A stretch of 64,000 bases of DNA from Planctomycetota bacterium (GCA_030605475.1 JAUWIG010000011.1:62001-126000); one strand, 5' to 3'. Positions 17,534-26,595 are shown, numbered from the stretch's first letter. Notes: a model not told the origin generated them from the letters alone. Program-made: numbers and translations.

Positions 17534-18799
17534 TTAAATCCCACCATCGACTACGTATCGTTTTGCGGGATTATCGTTTCGTACCGCCAAATTCATCTTT
17601 TTGATTCTTCCATTTTTGAACTTGATTTCGTATGGGACGAACCAGCCAGGATATAGGCCGGATTTGAATGGTTCTCCAATACTGATAATTTCTAAACCGC
17701 TCAAATAATCCTTTAACTTTTGGTCAACTCCTGAGGCCGACCAGAACTTCAGGAATTCGTCCCAGTCTTCGTTTGCACAGGCCTGGAAAAATGCTCTCGC
17801 CACTTCTTTCGGTGTCATCTGTTGATATTTTTCGTTATCGACCAGTTCTTTGGGCTCTTCAAACCAAATAACATTTTCAGGTAGTTCTAACGTAAACAAT
17901 TCCGGCTCAATTTCCAAGTTGTATTCGATGTCAGTTACCTCCAATACCAGCACATCCTCTTCGTTGGTGTGCACATAAACTTCCAAACTTTCCAGTAATT
18001 TGGTTTCGGCGTCGAATGTATAAATTCTTAGGTTGTCAGAGGCAGAAATTGATTTATTCTTGAGCCAGTCATTGGTGAAATCTCCCTGGGCCTTGGCTTC
18101 TATTGTCACTATCAGTTTTTCAGAACCGTCTTCGGCTGTTTCGTGGATTAACTCCATATCTGAGCCTTGTTTTACTGCTAGCTGAGACTCGCGTTCAATA
18201 ATCTTCTCAACGTCAAGCAGAGCTTTTAACCAACCTACAAAGCCGGTTCCGGCATCACCTTTTGCTGCGAGGTTTGACTTGATTAGTAAAAGTGAAGATT
18301 GGCCGTCCATAACTACTACCCGTTTGGGCTTTTCAATACGCCATTTTCCATGGAATGTACCGTCAAATTCTTTCCACATTTCGATAGGGACAAAATCATA
18401 ATTCAAACCGATTAATTCAAAATTATCATGGGCAACGGTACGTATCTGTACTTTGATATAAACTGAGCGGAGGTTCGCCATAGCCTCGGCTGCTTGGGCA
18501 AGTACCTCGGCAGCGGAAGCTGTGGGTATTGATTTATCCAAAAAGGTTATTGAAAGCATTACTGCGATTATTATAACCGCCGCAGCGGCCAGTTTTGTAA
18601 TTGGACTTTTCATAGTTATGCTCCATATATTTTGCGGGCGTGTAGAAGCCGAGGGTTGCCGGCTGGCCCGCGAGGTTAACATTTCAACAGCTTCCGGATG
18701 GGCCTGCTGCCATTTCTCAAAGTTGGGTACTGATTTTTCCGAGCCAATAGCTTCGGTCAAAGCATCATCAAGCCATTTATTGTTTTCAGGTGCTTTCAT
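17534..18799 (-). CDS. Membrane-anchored anti-sigma-type protein
   Basis: 421 residues from the ATG at 18799, preceded by a perfect AGGAGGTGAC. The cytoplasmic N-terminus (about 1-70) is followed by a helix (ITKLAAAAVIIIAVMLSITF, about 70-92) and a large periplasmic domain with repeated FDGTFHGKWRIEKPKRVVVM-like beta-strand segments, resembling outer-membrane lipoprotein-sorting/sigma-E regulatory domains. It overlaps the ECF sigma gene by 14 bp and is translated after it. The arrangement implies it restrains that sigma factor, although I do not see a clear zinc anti-sigma HxxxCxxC motif. Confidence 0.7.
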   Translation of the reverse strand: MKAPENNKWLDDALTEAIGSEKSVPNFEKWQQAHPEAVEMLTSRASRQPSASTRPQNIWSITMKSPITKLAAAAVIIIAVMLSITFLDKSIPTASAAEVLAQAAEAMANLRSVYIKVQIRTVAHDNFELIGLNYDFVPIEMWKEFDGTFHGKWRIEKPKRVVVMDGQSSLLLIKSNLAAKGDAGTGFVGWLKALLDVEKIIERESQLAVKQGSDMELIHETAEDGSEKLIVTIEAKAQGDFTNDWLKNKSISASDNLRIYTFDAETKLLESLEVYVHTNEEDVLVLEVTDIEYNLEIEPELFTLELPENVIWFEEPKELVDNEKYQQMTPKEVARAFFQACANEDWDEFLKFWSASGVDQKLKDYLSGLEIISIGEPFKSGLYPGWFVPYEIKFKNGRIKKMNLAVRNDNPAKRYVVDGGI

Positions 18800-19331
18800 A
18801 GTCACCTCCTGTGAAACCATTGCGTTCTAAATATTTTGCAATCTTCCGCTTTGCTCTGATAAGCCGGCCATTGACCGCCTGAATCGAAATACCCAGCACA
18901 GAAGATATTTGCTCGTAGGGCATATTGTCGTAGTAGCGTAAAACTATCGGCTCTCTGTAGAAGGCCCGCAGGTTCCAGACAGCCCGGCGGATTGCATCGC
19001 TGCGGTTATCTTTATCGTTTTCGTTTTCAGCCGATGGTTGAACATTTACAGCAACAAGCTTGCCCTTAGTTCTTTTCATTTGCCTTGCAACGTTTCTGCA
19101 GATACCGGCCAGCCAGGCAGCGAATTTGTCTTTACTTTTCAGTTTTGGCAGGTCGCGACAGGCTATTACAAAAGCCTGCTGTGCAGCATCTTCGCAGAGG
19201 TGTCTGTCAGCCAGCACCGAGTATGCCAATGCAACCATAGAGCTGTAATAACGCTCGTAGAGGGCAGCGAAGCTGTCCAAATGGCCATTTTGTGCAGCTT
19301 CAACCAAGGATACTTCTGATTTAACAATCAC
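18786..19331 (-). CDS. ECF-type RNA polymerase sigma factor
   Basis: 181 residues. Region 2 at about 15-80 (HLDSFAALYERYYSSMVALA, ...AFVIACRDLPKLKSKDKFAAWL) and region 4 at about 115-170 (REPIVLRYYDNMPYEQISSV, LGISIQAVNGRLIRAKRKI). It directs polymerase to envelope- or stress-type promoters. Paired with the overlapping downstream membrane protein. Candidate -10/-35 elements for its own regulon were not identifiable here. Confidence 0.93.
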   Translation of the reverse strand: MIVKSEVSLVEAAQNGHLDSFAALYERYYSSMVALAYSVLADRHLCEDAAQQAFVIACRDLPKLKSKDKFAAWLAGICRNVARQMKRTKGKLVAVNVQPSAENENDKDNRSDAIRRAVWNLRAFYREPIVLRYYDNMPYEQISSVLGISIQAVNGRLIRAKRKIAKYLERNGFTGGDYEST

Positions 19332-19467
19332 CTTACGCCTGCCAATTCGTAAAAATTCGCTGATATCAGCTTCCGTTATATAGTGTAATTTCGCCCTTAA
19401 AATGTGCGCGAAAAATTGGATTTTTTAACATTTTACCCCGTTTGGTTGCGGGAGCGCATATCTAAAT

Positions 19468-19496
19468 TTGTCTGTCCGTTATGTGAAATCCATAGT
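19468..19496 (+). promoter_or_regulatory. Possible promoter of the ccmF-heme operon
   Basis: TTGTCT (19468-19473), 17-bp spacer, CATAGT (19491-19496): four of six consensus positions in each box. It lies 64 bp before the ccmF start in the divergent gap with the sigma gene. Weak match. Confidence 0.35.
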
Positions 19497-19559
19497 ATAC
19501 TTAGTCTGCAGGGTGATTGCAGAGGATTTATCGCTAAATTTTCTTAGAAGGTGGTATTG

Positions 19560-21506
19560 GTGCTTGTGAATATAAGCTTTTTGGGTGAATGTTTTTTGGC
19601 TGCGATGTTTTTGCTTTGCGGCTTTGCGGCTGTTTTGGGGTTGGCGGCGTTGAGATTAGAGGGCCAGACGGCTGAAAGAGTTTTTTTCTGGGCCAGGCGG
19701 GCAATATTTGTTGCTGTGGTATTTTCCGTGGTTGCATTGGGCCTGCTTACAGTGGCTTTTTTGACGGATGATTTTTCAGTCGCTGTTGTAGGGCAGTATA
19801 GCTCTAAGTCGCTGCCTTTTTTTTATAAGCTAAGTGCCGTCTGGGCAGGCTCGGCGGGGTCACTTTTATTATGGTCGGTTGGTGTGTTTGTGCTGTTTGG
19901 TCTGTGGCTAAGCAGGTCTGAGACAGGTGACCTTAAGTTTGACGCTCTTGCGTTATCTATCGGCTCTGGTGTTTGTCTGGGGTTTTCAGCTCTTTTGGTC
20001 TTTGTAGAAAAGCCATTTGCGAGTTGCCCGGTGACAATTGATGATGGTGTGGGGCTTAATCCGCTATTGCAGAATTTCTGGATGATTATTCATCCGCCTC
20101 TGTTGTTTGTTGGTTATTCAGCTTTTTTGATTCCCTATGTGTTTGTTTTGGCCTGCGTTTTTGCCGGCAGGGCGACGGATTCTTATATTTACAGGCAATT
20201 GCGGCGGAGCCTATTGTTTGGTATTTGCTTTTTGGGTTTGGGCATCGCTACGGGCGCAAAGTGGTCGTATGTTGAATTAGGATGGGGGGGATATTGGGCG
20301 TGGGACCCTGTGGAAAGTGCATCGCTTTTGCCCTGGCTCTTGGGCGTGGCCGCTTTGCATAGTCTGGTTGGTATGCGATTGGGTTCCCGCAAGGCGGGGG
20401 TCCTCTCAGAGAGATTCAGACTCTGGACTGTTGTTCTGGCGCCTGCGCCTTTTATTTTGTGTTTGGTTGCGACTTTTATTACCAGAAGCGGGATTCTGCA
20501 GTCGGTGCATTCTTTTGACCAGAATGTTATGTTCCCAGCTTTATTAGTTTTTATCGCGTGCTGTTTTTTGCTGTGGCTGATTTGCATTATTCGAGCATCG
20601 AAGAGGATTTCTGTTAGTTCGTCTCAGATTAGAGTGTCAGGTTTGAATAAAAGAGAGTTGCTGTTTTGGGCTAATGTCGTTTTTGTCCTCACGGCTGTTG
20701 TTATTGGGGCCGCTACTTTTTGGCCGATTGTTTCGCCGGTCGTTACGAGTTCGCATTCGGGCCTTACCCTGACTCGGCTTTTCTACGACCGTGTGATTTC
20801 AGTAGTTGGGGTTGTTTTGGCTTTTCTGGTTGGGCTTGCTGCGCTGGCTGACTTGCAAAAACGCAGCGGCTTTATATTAAAGATATTGTGCAGCTGTGCT
20901 GCAGGCCTGGTGTGCTTTTTAGCGTTTAGTGTACACTCTAACCACTATTACCACCCGTTAGGCCTGGCTTGTGGGATATGTGGCTTTAGCTTTGTTGCTG
21001 TTTTGATGAAGTTATGGCTTAACTTGCTGAAGGCCGGCGGCAAAGTCGGCGGCAGCATTGCCCATTTGGGGTTGTTGCTTTTGGTGGTCGCTGCCGGGTT
21101 TTCCTCAAAAGAACAAACTGTTCAAGCAAGATTAACTAAGGGAGAAAGGGTTACGCTTGGCGAGTACACAATCGTTTATGATTCATTTAAGCATAAGCTG
21201 TTTGCTGACGTAACTAAAGTTGGGCCTGAAATTGTCATAAGAAAGAGAGGCCTGGTAAAGAATTTGTGGCCGCATAACGTTTTATATTCGAATGGTCGGA
21301 GCGCATCTGAAGTGGCTGTTCACGCAGGCCTGCTTGAGGATATTTATATCTCGTTTGATGGTGTAGTGCGGGAGGGTGTGATAGTGATAACGGCGAAGGT
21401 AAAGCCATTAATGTTGTGGCTGTGGTTTGCGTTTTTGTTAATTGTGGCTGGGCCGGCTTTGGCGATGCTCAAAGGCAAAAGAGGTGAGAGATGCAGAGTA
21501 AGTTGA
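19560..21506 (+). CDS. ccmF: Cytochrome c heme lyase subunit, CcmF-like
   Basis: About 648 residues, with a dozen or more membrane helices. The tryptophan-rich heme-handling WWD segment reads GWGGYWAWDPVESASLLPWL (about 240-260). Conserved His-bearing loops include IIHPPLLFVGYSAF. A periplasmic domain follows, then a last helix. CcmF transfers heme to apocytochrome c CXXCH motifs. I chose the GTG at 19560 because AAGGTGG ends 5 nt before it; upstream GTG 19551 lies inside that site. It opens the heme operon, linking heme supply to cytochrome c maturation. No other ccm gene is in the window. Confidence 0.88.
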   Translation: MLVNISFLGECFLAAMFLLCGFAAVLGLAALRLEGQTAERVFFWARRAIFVAVVFSVVALGLLTVAFLTDDFSVAVVGQYSSKSLPFFYKLSAVWAGSAGSLLLWSVGVFVLFGLWLSRSETGDLKFDALALSIGSGVCLGFSALLVFVEKPFASCPVTIDDGVGLNPLLQNFWMIIHPPLLFVGYSAFLIPYVFVLACVFAGRATDSYIYRQLRRSLLFGICFLGLGIATGAKWSYVELGWGGYWAWDPVESASLLPWLLGVAALHSLVGMRLGSRKAGVLSERFRLWTVVLAPAPFILCLVATFITRSGILQSVHSFDQNVMFPALLVFIACCFLLWLICIIRASKRISVSSSQIRVSGLNKRELLFWANVVFVLTAVVIGAATFWPIVSPVVTSSHSGLTLTRLFYDRVISVVGVVLAFLVGLAALADLQKRSGFILKILCSCAAGLVCFLAFSVHSNHYYHPLGLACGICGFSFVAVLMKLWLNLLKAGGKVGGSIAHLGLLLLVVAAGFSSKEQTVQARLTKGERVTLGEYTIVYDSFKHKLFADVTKVGPEIVIRKRGLVKNLWPHNVLYSNGRSASEVAVHAGLLEDIYISFDGVVREGVIVITAKVKPLMLWLWFAFLLIVAGPALAMLKGKRGERCRVS

Positions 21507-21619
21507 GCATTCTTTTTTTCCTCAGCTTTTGCTTTTTCTCGTCTGTGGTTGATAATTATAGTTGTTTTGCTTACACTGTACTGGAATCGAAAAACAATAA
21601 AAAACAAAAGCGGCGCTAA
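21491..21619 (+). CDS. 42-residue hydrophobic ORF between ccmF and hemA
   Basis: The ORF starts at ATG 21491 inside the last codons of ccmF, with AGGTGA just upstream, and its TAA overlaps the hemA ATG by 1 nt. The product has a hydrophobic stretch (SILFFLSFCFFSSVVD, about 5-21), two Cys and a very basic tail (KNNKKQKRR). The perfect tiling between its neighbours argues that it is translated. The layout (one membrane helix plus basic tail) recalls the small CcmD partner of heme-handling proteins, but I cannot show homology. Confidence 0.5.
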   Translation: MQSKLSILFFLSFCFFSSVVDNYSCFAYTVLESKNNKKQKRR

Positions 21620-22893
21620 TGAAACTTGTTTTGAATAGTATAACCTATCGAAACTCTCCTGTAGAGGTGCGTGAGAAGGTAAGTTTTACGTCCCAGCAGC
21701 GGCGGTTTATGCTGAAAAAAATGCATGCTGAGGAGGGAATAGCCGAGGCGGCGGTTCTTGAGACCTGCAACCGAATTGAATTCTACGTTTATGCCAAAAA
21801 GGATTTTGGTGTAAGTGGGTTTTTGACGGAGCTCATTGGACAGGTACAGCCTGCGGCGGTCGATGCGTGGAGTGAGATGAGCCGGCAAAAAACCGGGATT
21901 GATATTGTTCGGCATCTTTTTGAAGTGGCTGCGGGTCTTGATTCGCAAATGATTGGTGAAAATCAGATTTTATCGCAGGTGAAATCCGCTTACGCAGAGT
22001 CCCTTGATTGCCGGATGAGTAAATTTATGTTTCATCGGCTCTTTCACAATGCCTTTCGGGTGGGGAAAGCTGTGCGAGCCGATACGAATATCAATTGCGG
22101 TGCGGTCTCGGTCGGTTTGGCTGCTGTAGAGTTGGCCAGGAGAGAAATTGATTTGTCCGGTAGTACGGCAATGGTGATAGGCGCCGGCGAGAACGCTGAA
22201 CTCGTGGCAAGGTATTTGCTTAAAGCGTCACTGCAATGTTTGATTATAGCAAATCGCGATACGCAAAAAGCACAAGCTTTGGCCTCGCGGCTTAAGACGG
22301 GCCAAATAATTGGTCTGGAAGATATAAGTGGAAAACTGGGTGATATTGATTTGTTGATTAGCTCGACGGCTGCTGTCGAGCCGATAGTGACATACAAGAT
22401 GGTTGAGGATGTTTTAGCGCACCGGGACAAACGGCTGCTTATGATAGATATCGCTGTGCCGAGGGACATAGATTCGCAAGTCAATCGATTTGAATGTGTC
22501 ACGCTGTACAACATCGATGATTTGAACGAGCAGATAAGCCGGAATAAGAAAAAGCGCAGTAGTGAAATTCCCAAGGCTCAGCGAATCGTTGCCGAATTCA
22601 CAGACAAGTTTTCTAAGTGGTATGATTCGCTGAATCTTGTGCCGGTGATTTCGCAGCTGACGCGGAAGGGTATTGACCTGGCTCACAGTGAAGCGGCGCG
22701 TTACGCAAAAGATTTTGGCGAGGCTGGCGGTGATAAACTGGAGCGTTTTGCCGAATCACTGGTCAAGAAAATATTGCATGGGCCAATCAGTTTTCTTAAA
22801 GCCGGCGCGGACGAAGAGCCAAGCACAGAACAGCTTGAAGGCGTGGATTTGATAAATAAAATGTTCCTCTCGCAAGGTGAACATGAGCAATGA
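21619..22893 (+). CDS. hemA: Glutamyl-tRNA reductase
   Basis: 424 residues. It reduces Glu-tRNA(Glu) to glutamate-1-semialdehyde, the first step of C5 tetrapyrrole synthesis. The catalytic Cys lies in VLETCNRIEFYVYA (about 48-61). Also present are AAGLDSQMIGENQILSQVK, the NADPH-binding region VIGAGENAELVARYL (about 185), and a C-terminal dimerisation helix. Overlaps the 42-residue ORF by 1 nt and hemC by 4 nt. hemL (the next enzyme) is not in the window. Confidence 0.96.
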   Translation: MKLVLNSITYRNSPVEVREKVSFTSQQRRFMLKKMHAEEGIAEAAVLETCNRIEFYVYAKKDFGVSGFLTELIGQVQPAAVDAWSEMSRQKTGIDIVRHLFEVAAGLDSQMIGENQILSQVKSAYAESLDCRMSKFMFHRLFHNAFRVGKAVRADTNINCGAVSVGLAAVELARREIDLSGSTAMVIGAGENAELVARYLLKASLQCLIIANRDTQKAQALASRLKTGQIIGLEDISGKLGDIDLLISSTAAVEPIVTYKMVEDVLAHRDKRLLMIDIAVPRDIDSQVNRFECVTLYNIDDLNEQISRNKKKRSSEIPKAQRIVAEFTDKFSKWYDSLNLVPVISQLTRKGIDLAHSEAARYAKDFGEAGGDKLERFAESLVKKILHGPISFLKAGADEEPSTEQLEGVDLINKMFLSQGEHEQ

Positions 22894-23816
22894 TGGATGT
22901 TCTTACTGTTGCAACTCGTGGGGGTAGACTGGCCATTGCTCAAACTGAGATTGTCATCTCCGTGCTGAAAAAAATTCATCCGGATGTACAAATCAAAATC
23001 AAAAAAGTAACCACCGAAGGCGACCGGGACAAACGGACAGCTTTGTGGAAGCTCAAGACGAGCGGTTTTTTTACCTCGCAGGTGGAAGATTGCTTACTGG
23101 CCGGCGAGGCTGACTTTGCAGTTCACAGCTTCAAGGATTTACCTACGCGCCAGCGAGAGGGGCTGACTATCGCGGCAGTGTGCGACAGACAATTTGCTGA
23201 GGATTGTCTAATAACGGCCGATTCTGTTAGTTCAATCGACCAACTTAGGGCAGCGGCAAAGATAGGCACTTCAAGTTTAAGACGGGTAGTTCAGCTCAGA
23301 CGTCTAAGAGAAGACCTTGAGCCAACACCTATCAGAGGCAATGTCTTAACGCGAATAAGATTGCTCGAAGAAAGGAAATTCGATGCGATTATTTTAGCAA
23401 GGGCTGGGATGGAAAGGCTTGGTCTGGGAGAGAAAGTTTCTTTTTGTTTTGACCCGAAGCAATTTATTCCGGCGCCGGCACAGGGTGCACTGGCGATTCA
23501 GACCAGAAGCGGTGATGCTGCGACAAGCAAGTTGATAGCAGCCATAGATGACAAAGTGGCTCGGACGATTGCTTTTGCAGAGAGACAAATATTGGTGACA
23601 ACGCAATGCGGCTGTCACGCTCCGGTAGGGGCCTTTGCAAAAATTGATGGGGACGATATCGAAATTTGTGCGTTTGTATCGGATTTGGAAGCTGAAAATT
23701 TTGTCAGGCGAGAAATTACCGGCCCGGTCGTGGAGGCGGGCAAGCTGGCGGAAAAAATCGCTAATGAACTTCTCGAAGCCGGCGGCAAAGAGATTTTAAA
23801 GAAGTTGGAAAGATGA
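22890..23816 (+). CDS. hemC: Porphobilinogen deaminase (hydroxymethylbilane synthase)
   Basis: 308 residues. Polymerises four porphobilinogens to hydroxymethylbilane. ATRGGRLAIAQTEIV at the N-terminus, FAVHSFKDLPT (about 70-80), IGTSSLRRVVQLRRLR, and the cofactor-binding Cys in TTQCGCHAPVGAF (about 237-249), where the usual GGC is replaced by CGC. The start overlaps the hemA stop (ATGA) and its stop overlaps the next gene by 4 nt, so translation is coupled. Confidence 0.96.
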   Translation: MMDVLTVATRGGRLAIAQTEIVISVLKKIHPDVQIKIKKVTTEGDRDKRTALWKLKTSGFFTSQVEDCLLAGEADFAVHSFKDLPTRQREGLTIAAVCDRQFAEDCLITADSVSSIDQLRAAAKIGTSSLRRVVQLRRLREDLEPTPIRGNVLTRIRLLEERKFDAIILARAGMERLGLGEKVSFCFDPKQFIPAPAQGALAIQTRSGDAATSKLIAAIDDKVARTIAFAERQILVTTQCGCHAPVGAFAKIDGDDIEICAFVSDLEAENFVRREITGPVVEAGKLAEKIANELLEAGGKEILKKLER

Positions 23817-25405
23817 TAAGTGACGAGAGACAAGGCAAGGTATATCTGGTCGGGGCTGGGCCGGGCCGGGCGGGTTTGATTACGGTTCGCGGGACAGAGG
23901 TTCTAAAATCTGCTGACTGTGTAATTTACGATAAGCTGGTCAATCCTGACCTCTTAAATTATACCAGGCCCGATGCTGAGATTATCCATGTGCCCAAACG
24001 GACTGGTGCCGGCTCCTTTACGCAGGAAGAAATAAATAGGCTTTTAGTCGAAAAGGCATCCAGCGGACAAATAGTCGTGCGGCTAAAGGGCGGCGACCCC
24101 TGCATTTTTGGCAGAGGTGCCGAAGAAGCTGCCGTTCTTGCTGAAGCGGGAATAGATTTTGAAATAGTGCCCGGTATAACCGCCGGTATTGCGGCCGGTG
24201 CTTATGCCGGCATTATGCTCACCGACAGAAACTACAGTTCGCAGGTGGTTTTTGTTACCGGACAGGAGGCAGAAGGAAAACAAAAAAGCAATATCGATTG
24301 GCCGCTGTTAGCTAAATTCGGCGGCACAATAGTTTTTTATATGGCGATGGGGAATCTGGATTTTATTACCGGCGAGCTGATAAAAAACGGTGTGGGGAAA
24401 GAGACACCGACAGCGGTAATTGCCGATGTTAGTTTGCCGAATCAAAGAGTTGTAGAAACTTCGCTTGCACAGATAAGTGAAAAGTGTAAGGCGGAGAAGA
24501 TTGGGCCGCCGGCAATTGTGGTTGTTGGTGCCGCCGCCGAGAGCGATGCGGGATTGAACTGGTTTATGAATAAGCCATTGTTCGGCAAAGCTATTGTTGT
24601 AACTCGCAATGAAAAGGGCAACGCTGATTTTGCGGCTAAGATTATCGCTGAGGGCGGCAATCCACTAAAATTTACAACGATAAAAATCAAGCCTTTGACG
24701 CAGAGCAACCGGTTTCTAAAGACACTTGCTAAAATAGTGGAATACGATTGGATAATTTTTACCAGCGCAAATGGAGTAACCATTTTCTTCGATTGCTTAC
24801 AGAGTTTGGGCAAAGACGGGCGAGTTTTTGGTTCTGCGAAGATTGCTGCTATAGGCAGCGAAACAGCCGGTCGATTAAGCGAATTTGGTATAAGAGCTGA
24901 TTTCGTGCCGAGTGTTTTTACAAGTAAAGAACTTGGCAAACAGTTAATCGGCTTTGCGAATTTACAAAGCAAAAAGGTTTTGCTCTTGCGCTCGCAGCTT
25001 GCCCCGTTAGAAGTAAATCGGCAGGGGCGACAGCCACCTCCTCGGGATAGACTTCTAACCGGGCTTGCTTCAAATGAGCTTGCCGGGCTGCTCATTCAGG
25101 CGAAAGCTGAAGTCGATGACGTAGCTGTTTATACTGTTGTAGCGGAGAAGAGCGAATGCAAGTGGTTGGCTGAAAAGATAACCGAGGGAACGATTGATTG
25201 GCTGACATTTGCCAGTCCATCTTCGGCAAGAGGATTTTTTGAACAAATCGGCAGCGAGTTAGTGAATTCGAGCAATATTAAAGTAGCATCGATTGGGCCG
25301 GTCACTTCCGAACAATTGAAAAATCATGGCGTCAGAGTTGATGTGCAGGCGGCTGAGCATACCATTGACGGATTACTTGCTGCCATAAAAGGGATGTATG
25401 AATGA
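23813..25405 (+). CDS. cobA-hemD: Fused uroporphyrinogen-III C-methyltransferase / uroporphyrinogen-III synthase
   Basis: 530 residues. Residues 1-245 are the SAM-dependent methyltransferase (VYLVGAGPGRAGLITVRG, VRLKGGDPCIFGRGAEEA), making precorrin-2. Residues about 255-530 are the synthase (FTSANGVTIFFDCL, WLTFASPSSARGFFEQ). One protein therefore closes the ring and commits it to siroheme. The HemD half contains a segment of about 24 residues (LEVNRQGRQPPPRDRLLTGL and flanks) encoded by an inverted-end repeat at 25002-25063, absent from the usual LLLRS...ELAGLL context. Likely an in-frame repeat insertion. Confidence 0.93.
   Translation: MISDERQGKVYLVGAGPGRAGLITVRGTEVLKSADCVIYDKLVNPDLLNYTRPDAEIIHVPKRTGAGSFTQEEINRLLVEKASSGQIVVRLKGGDPCIFGRGAEEAAVLAEAGIDFEIVPGITAGIAAGAYAGIMLTDRNYSSQVVFVTGQEAEGKQKSNIDWPLLAKFGGTIVFYMAMGNLDFITGELIKNGVGKETPTAVIADVSLPNQRVVETSLAQISEKCKAEKIGPPAIVVVGAAAESDAGLNWFMNKPLFGKAIVVTRNEKGNADFAAKIIAEGGNPLKFTTIKIKPLTQSNRFLKTLAKIVEYDWIIFTSANGVTIFFDCLQSLGKDGRVFGSAKIAAIGSETAGRLSEFGIRADFVPSVFTSKELGKQLIGFANLQSKKVLLLRSQLAPLEVNRQGRQPPPRDRLLTGLASNELAGLLIQAKAEVDDVAVYTVVAEKSECKWLAEKITEGTIDWLTFASPSSARGFFEQIGSELVNSSNIKVASIGPVTSEQLKNHGVRVDVQAAEHTIDGLLAAIKGMYE
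25002..25063. repeat. 62-bp inverted-end repeat (CCCCGTTAGAA family) inside hemD
   Basis: Begins CCCCGTTAGAAG and ends CTTCTAACCGGG. The same end pair and the same 62-bp length occur at 37632-37693 and 48256-48317; a larger copy is at 27604-27722. Here it is translated in frame. Confidence 0.75.
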
Positions 25406-26565
25406 TAAATATCTCAAAGTTATATTGCGGACTGGCGGGTGAATCCGACGATTTGAGGTACTCAGCAGGTGGTTCGTTTGGCCCGGTTGTTGTTTATAAT
25501 TGTACCAGCCGATGTAACTTGCGTTGTCTCCATTGCTATAGTTCCTCAAAATCTGGTCAACGCGGTGACGAGTTGAGTACAGCCGAGGCGAAAAAATTAA
25601 TGTCGCAGCTTGCGGAGGCCGACTGTCCGGTGGTTTTGTTTAGTGGCGGTGAGCCGTTATTGCGTGATGATTTATTTGAATTGTTGGCCGAAGCGAGGCG
25701 GCTGGGATTGCGAACCGCCATTTCGACCAACGGGACGTTGATAGATTCGGCCACTGCCAGGCAACTTGCCGGGGTCGGCGTAAGTTATGTTGGGATTTCT
25801 ATTGATGGAGATGAGAAGTTCCATGACAAATTCAGAGCTTCAAAGGGCAGTTTCAAATCGGCTGTGGCGGGAATTGAAAATTGCAAAAAAGCTGGGCTAA
25901 AAACAGGGTTGCGTTTTACCATAACGAAGGCGAACGCAGAGCAAGTCCCTGTTGTTTTTGATATTGCCGCTTCAGCAGGTGTGCGAAGGATTTGCTTTTA
26001 TCATTTGATTCGGATCGGCAGAGCAAAAGGGCTTGACGAGCAAATCCTGACGCCGGAGCGAACGCGACGGGTTCTTGATGTGATTATAGAAAAGACAGAT
26101 AATTTTGCCAAAAAAGGTTTTATCGACGAGGTGCTTACGGTGGACAATCATGCTGATGGGCCTTATCTTCTGCTAAAGATGGCTGGGGAAACTCAAAACT
26201 CAAAACTCAAAACTCAAAACTATGAAAAGGCCAGGCAGCTTTTACTTGCCAATGGCGGTAACAAAATCGGAGAGAAAATCGCCTGCGTCAGCTGGGACGG
26301 CAGTGTGTATCCGGACCAGTTCTGGCGGAATTACTCGGTTGGTAATGTTAAGGATAAAACTTTCAGGCAAATCTGGGAGAATTCGAATGAGCCGGTATTG
26401 AATAGGCTGCGCAAAAAGAGTGAATTTGCCGATGGCAGATGCCTGAAGTGCAGGTGGTTTGATTTGTGCAGAGGCAACTTTAGATTTTTGGACACCGAAA
26501 TCGACGCTGAATATTGGCTCAACGAGCCGGCTTGCTATTTGATGGACGAAGAGATTGAAAATTAA
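25402..26565 (+). CDS. ahbC: 12,18-didecarboxysiroheme deacetylase (radical SAM)
   Basis: 387 residues. N-terminal INISKLYCGL and the radical-SAM cluster motif CNLRCLHC (about 36-43), GGEPLL, then a C-terminal SPASM-like cysteine set (CVSWDG, CLKCRWFDLC). AhbC removes the two acetate side chains of didecarboxysiroheme to give Fe-coproporphyrin III. The N-terminus and its place between cobA-hemD and hemB/ahbD support AhbC. A 30-bp ACTCAAA array (26191-26220) adds the segment TQNSKLKTQN. Overlaps cobA-hemD by 4 nt. Confidence 0.88.
   Translation: MINISKLYCGLAGESDDLRYSAGGSFGPVVVYNCTSRCNLRCLHCYSSSKSGQRGDELSTAEAKKLMSQLAEADCPVVLFSGGEPLLRDDLFELLAEARRLGLRTAISTNGTLIDSATARQLAGVGVSYVGISIDGDEKFHDKFRASKGSFKSAVAGIENCKKAGLKTGLRFTITKANAEQVPVVFDIAASAGVRRICFYHLIRIGRAKGLDEQILTPERTRRVLDVIIEKTDNFAKKGFIDEVLTVDNHADGPYLLLKMAGETQNSKLKTQNYEKARQLLLANGGNKIGEKIACVSWDGSVYPDQFWRNYSVGNVKDKTFRQIWENSNEPVLNRLRKKSEFADGRCLKCRWFDLCRGNFRFLDTEIDAEYWLNEPACYLMDEEIEN
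26191..26220. repeat. Near-perfect ACTCAAA heptamer array inside ahbC
   Basis: Four and a quarter identical ACTCAAA units, in frame within ahbC, encoding TQNSKLKTQN. It is the least degenerate array in the window and so perhaps the youngest. Confidence 0.85.
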
Positions 26566-26580
26566 AAATCGACAATCGAA
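26553..26580. repeat. Heptamer array at the ahbC 3' end, 4 units
   Basis: GATTGAA, AATTAAA, AATCGAC, AATCGAA. It overlaps the ahbC stop and abuts the ribosome site of hemB. Confidence 0.65.
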
Positions 26581-26595
26581 ATGAAGGAGCTTTTT

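Noticed and set aside
24442-25095. 217-residue minus-strand ORF
   Set aside because: Antisense to cobA-hemD, with Ser-rich low-information sequence and no family pattern.
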